Of a stretch of DNA of 64,000 bases, positions 61,689 to 64,000 are shown in pieces (within the stretch, counting starts at the first letter, position 1; each line of letters starts with the position of its first letter). The DNA is taken from the NCBI GenBank assembly GCA_964245825.1, contig CAXTNT010000002.1, positions 260,483-324,482 on the forward strand. Reading direction: 5' to 3'. The position numbers were made by a program, and so were the translations under genes. The notes under the pieces were generated by a model that saw only the letters and a list, made by a program, of their open reading frames with translations, was not told the DNA's origin and did not search any database. Source of the DNA: CAJCIY01 sp964245825 (GTDB lineage Bacteria; Actinomycetota; Actinomycetes; Mycobacteriales; CAJCIY01).

Positions 61689-62500
61689 CCACCCGCGGGC
61701 GGATCGCCGTGCTCGGCGCGGGGATGCTGGGGGAGTCGCTGCTGTCGGGTCTGCTCGCCAGTGGCCGGCCGGCCGCGGAGCTGGTGGTCACCGAGCGCCG
61801 TCCCGAACGCGCCGCGGAGCTGGCGGAGCGCTACGGCGTCGAGGTGCCCGACACCGCGGCGGCGGTGGCGGCGGCCGATGTGCTGTTCCTGGCCGTGAAA
61901 CCGCAGGACATGCCGGCACTGCTCGCCGAGATCGGCCCGCTCGTCCGCACAGATCAGGTCGTCGTGTCGATGGCGGCCGGGGTCCTGATCGCCACCATCG
62001 AGTCCGCGCTGGCTGCGGGCGTCCCGGTGGTCCGGGTGATGTCCAACACGCCCGTCCGCATCCGGCTCGCGATGAGCGCGCTCTCGCCGGGCACGCACGC
62101 CGGTGAGGTGCACCTGGCCCGCGCCGAGGAACTGCTCGCCACGGTCGGCGCGACCGTCCGGGTGCCGGAGTCGCAGCAGGACGCCGTCACCGCCCTGTCG
62201 GGCAGCGGCCCCGCGTACTTCTTCTTCCTGGTCGAGGCGATGATCGACGCCGGCATCCTGCTCGGGCTGCCGCGCACGGTCGCCGCCGACCTGATCACGC
62301 AGACCGCCCTCGGCGCCGCGACGATGCTGCGCGACTCGGGCGAGCACCCGGTCGCCCTGCGCGAGGCCGTGACCAGCCCCGGGGGCACCACCATCGCGGC
62401 GATCCGCGAGCTCGAGAAGCACGGCGTCCGCGCCGCCCTGCTCGCCGCCCTGGAGGCCGCCCGCGACCGCAGCCGCGACCTCGCCGCCGGCGCCTCGTAG
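61685..62500 (+). CDS. proC: Pyrroline-5-carboxylate reductase
   Basis: Last step of proline synthesis. The 271-residue protein has an N-terminal NADPH loop AVLGAGMLGESLLSGLL, the FLAVKPQDMPALL block, VRVMSNTP, and the C-terminal signature LSGSGPAYFFFLVEAM with TSPGGTTIAAIRELE. The GTG start overlaps the proline dehydrogenase stop. In mycobacteria proC is followed by an excisionase-like gene and the bS22-like gene; here the deacetylase gene lies between. Confidence 0.96.
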   Translation: MTTRGRIAVLGAGMLGESLLSGLLASGRPAAELVVTERRPERAAELAERYGVEVPDTAAAVAAADVLFLAVKPQDMPALLAEIGPLVRTDQVVVSMAAGVLIATIESALAAGVPVVRVMSNTPVRIRLAMSALSPGTHAGEVHLARAEELLATVGATVRVPESQQDAVTALSGSGPAYFFFLVEAMIDAGILLGLPRTVAADLITQTALGAATMLRDSGEHPVALREAVTSPGGTTIAAIRELEKHGVRAALLAALEAARDRSRDLAAGAS

Positions 62501-62603
62501 CTGGCTGCCGGCGCCTGGGGTCGAGGTTCTGTCCGGTTCTGCGGGCGCGGTGCGGGTGGAACCTCGACCTCCGCCGCAGCGTGGCGCCCGGCGTACCGCG
62601 ACC

Positions 62604-62609
62604 TAGGCT
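62604..62609 (+). promoter_or_regulatory. -10 element, leaderless, for acuC
   Basis: TAGGCT ends 7 nt before the ATG at 62617; an upstream GTG at 62581 precedes the element and is therefore unlikely. Confidence 0.5.
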
Positions 62610-62616
62610 CCGCGAC

Positions 62617-63762
62617 ATGGGCCACACCACGGCGGTCGTCTGGGACGAGGCGCTGACCTCGTACGACCTGGGTCCGCAGCACCCACTGCGGCCGGTGCGG
62701 CTCGAGCTGACGATGGCGCTGGTACGCAGCCTCGGGCTGCTCGACCGCCCCGGGGTCACGATGCTTGCGCCGGCGGTGGCGGGCGACGACGTGCTCGGCC
62801 TGGTGCACGACCGGGACTACATCGGCGCGGTGAAGGCGGCGCCCGACGACGTGCTCGCGCGGGCCGCGGCCGGTTACGGCCTGGGCACCCCGGACAACCC
62901 CGTGTTCGCCCGGATGCACGAGGCGGCCGCTCTCGCGACCGGCGCGAGCGTCGACGCGACGCGCGCCGTCTGGACCGGCGCCGTCGAGCACGCGATCAAC
63001 ATCGCCGGCGGCCTGCACCACGCGATGCCCGACCGGGCCAGCGGGTTCTGTGTCTACGACGACCCGGCCGTCGCGATCGCCTGGCTGCTCACCCAGGGGG
63101 CCGAGCGGGTGGCGTACGTCGACATCGACGTGCACCACGGGGACGGGGTGCAGGCCGCGTTCTACGACGACCCGCGGGTGCTGACTATCAGCGTCCACGA
63201 GTCCGGGCGCTACCTGTTCCCGGGGACCGGCTTCGCCGCCGAGACCGGCCGGGGCGAGGGCGTCGGCACCAGCGTCAACGTCGCCCTGCCGCCGGGCGCC
63301 GGCGACGGGGCGCTCGCCGCCGCGGTGGAGCACGTGGTCGCGCCGGCGCTGCGCGCGTACCGGCCGCAGCTGCTTTTCACCCAGCTCGGCTGCGACACCC
63401 ACCGGCTCGACCCGCTGGCGCACCAAACCACCACCGTGCAGGGCCAGGCCGCCGCTCACGCCGCGCTGCACGCGCTGGCGCACGAGCTGTGCGACGGCCG
63501 CTGGGTCGCCACCGGCGGCGGGGGGTACGCGCTCGTGGACGTCGTCCCGCGGGCGTGGACGGCGGCGATCGCGGAGATGACCGGCGCGGCGGTCACCGGC
63601 GCGACCCCGGCGGACTGGCACGAGACGGTCCGGCGGCTGGCCGGCCGCGACGGTCCGGCCGAGCTGCGCGACGAGACCCGCCCGGAGTCACCGGACCTGG
63701 CGGCACCCACCGAGGCGACGATCGCCGCCACCCGCGCCGCCGTGCCCGACCTGCTGGGCTGA
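62617..63762 (+). CDS. acuC: AcuC-type deacetylase (class I histone-deacetylase fold)
   Basis: A 381-residue zinc deacetylase, likely removing acetyl groups from acetyl-CoA synthetase or other proteins. Zinc and catalytic residues are in GGLHHAMPDRASGFCVYDD and VDIDVHHGDGVQ, and the glycine loop in TGGGGYALVDVVPRAW. The N-terminus DLGPQHPLRPVRL is AcuC-typical. A long C-terminal tail (about 40 residues) is acidic. The message seems leaderless. Confidence 0.92.
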   Translation: MGHTTAVVWDEALTSYDLGPQHPLRPVRLELTMALVRSLGLLDRPGVTMLAPAVAGDDVLGLVHDRDYIGAVKAAPDDVLARAAAGYGLGTPDNPVFARMHEAAALATGASVDATRAVWTGAVEHAINIAGGLHHAMPDRASGFCVYDDPAVAIAWLLTQGAERVAYVDIDVHHGDGVQAAFYDDPRVLTISVHESGRYLFPGTGFAAETGRGEGVGTSVNVALPPGAGDGALAAAVEHVVAPALRAYRPQLLFTQLGCDTHRLDPLAHQTTTVQGQAAAHAALHALAHELCDGRWVATGGGGYALVDVVPRAWTAAIAEMTGAAVTGATPADWHETVRRLAGRDGPAELRDETRPESPDLAAPTEATIAATRAAVPDLLG

Positions 63763-63765
63763 CCC

Positions 63766-63879
63766 GCTCGCGTTCGCGGCCCGCACCGAGGCGAAGGTGG
63801 GGACCGCCAGGACGAGGGTGCCGACGCCGGTCGCCAGGTCGCCCACCACGGCCCAGTCGGTCCTGCGCAGCGGGTACGG
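63766..63879 (-). pseudogene. Remnant of a small membrane-protein gene (N-terminal part only)
   Basis: The minus strand encodes 38 codons reading PYPLRRTDWAVVGDLATGVG and then TLVLAVPTFASVRAANAS. This looks like the N-terminus of a family of actinobacterial proteins that begin with one such helix and continue for more than 100 residues. Here no start codon precedes it, and the frame runs into the 3' end of acuC antisense and stops. I take it as a deletion relic; the family match is from memory. Confidence 0.35.
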
Positions 63880-63900
63880 AGACCGCCGGCGAACAGCCCC

Positions 63901-63906
63901 TAGACT
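63901..63906 (+). promoter_or_regulatory. Candidate -10 element of the bS22-like gene
   Basis: TAGACT lies 38 nt before the GTG at 63945, giving an untranslated leader of about 31 nt with no clear ribosome-binding site. Confidence 0.35.
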
Positions 63907-63944
63907 CGCGCTCTCACCGCATCCCTCCGACGACAGGCGTACCC

Positions 63945-64000
63945 GTGGGTTCCGTCATCAAGAAGCGCCGCAAGCGCATGGCCAAGAAGAAGCACCGCAA
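63945..64000 (+). CDS. bS22-like small ribosomal protein (AURKAIP1/COX24 domain), 5' part
   Basis: The visible residues GSVIKKRRKRMAKKKHRK after the GTG are the highly basic start of the actinobacterial AURKAIP1/COX24-domain protein, seen in mycobacterial ribosomes as bS22 (about 33 residues). The gene runs off the right edge of the window. The neighbourhood (proC upstream) matches the mycobacterial Rv0500-Rv0500B order without the excisionase-like gene. Confidence 0.88.
   Translation, partial: MGSVIKKRRKRMAKKKHR

Overview
The window is typical chromosome of a high-GC actinobacterium that makes mycothiol. It carries mshA and mshD, GlnR, the SenX3/RegX3-PstSCAB-PhoU phosphate system, an RsiG-like c-di-GMP anti-sigma factor and Cys-rich leader peptides. 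GTG starts, 4-bp stop/start overlaps and apparently leaderless promoters (TANNNT ending 6-7 nt before the start codon) are common. Gene order around pst/phoU/mshD/glnR, xre/hbhA and mshA/ybjN/gpm/(Rv0495c-like)/ppx/isomerase/proC resembles the mycobacterial order as I remember it. One 10-N run (46413-46422) shows the sequence is a draft scaffold. I see no tRNA, rRNA, CRISPR array, IS element or phage.

Layout. 1-5.8 kb: a lipoprotein gene, then a histidine-degradation operon (hutU, an M20 amidohydrolase, hutF, hutI; no hutH). 5.8-11.4 kb, minus: a leucine/branched-chain acyl-CoA operon (acyl-CoA carboxylase beta and alpha, HMG-CoA lyase, acyl-CoA dehydrogenase). 11.6-15.0 kb: a secreted serine peptidase with sedolisin-like rather than subtilisin-like active-site residues. 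15.1-18.7 kb, minus: ABC-2 exporter plus NarL-type two-component system. 18.8-26.9 kb: lipid genes (enoyl-reductase-like protein, wax ester synthase/DGAT, acyl-CoA dehydrogenase), zwf, a VOC protein behind a clear operator, and small membrane proteins bracketed by two tandem duplications. 27-29.7 kb: GNAT, SpoU rRNA methylase, UbiA prenyltransferase. 29.8-36.8 kb: the phosphate regulon. 36.8-38.3 kb: mshD and glnR.

38.5-45.7 kb: hydrolase and membrane genes, then a sulfur operon (Cys leader peptide, coupled small ORF, sseA, DUF1416), a DsrE protein, an acyl-CoA dehydrogenase, a nitrobindin-like protein and ygfZ, with a structured 290-bp intergenic region. 45.7-49.2 kb: a gap-broken DUF4388 gene divergent from rsiG, then xre-hbhA. 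49.2-53.8 kb, minus: assimilatory sulfate reduction (cysH, a second Cys leader peptide, nirA, cysG, sirohydrochlorin chelatase). 53.8-64 kb: methyltransferase/SDR pair, mshA, ybjN, gpmA, a Cys-rich protein, ppx, isomerase, proline dehydrogenase, proC, an AcuC-type deacetylase, a gene remnant and the start of the bS22-like gene.

Two themes connect the genes. Sulfur and redox: sulfite reductase and its siroheme genes, APS reductase and rhodanese each lie near a cysteine-codon leader, and the cysteine made feeds mycothiol (MshA, MshD). Nutrient sensing: phosphate (SenX3/RegX3/PhoU/Pst) and nitrogen (GlnR) regulators lie within 9 kb of each other. The most interesting items are the two Cys leaders (one with a hairpin that could hide a Shine-Dalgarno sequence), the peptidase active site, the double c-di-GMP motif in RsiG, a SenX3 without membrane helices, and a duplicated leaderless promoter.
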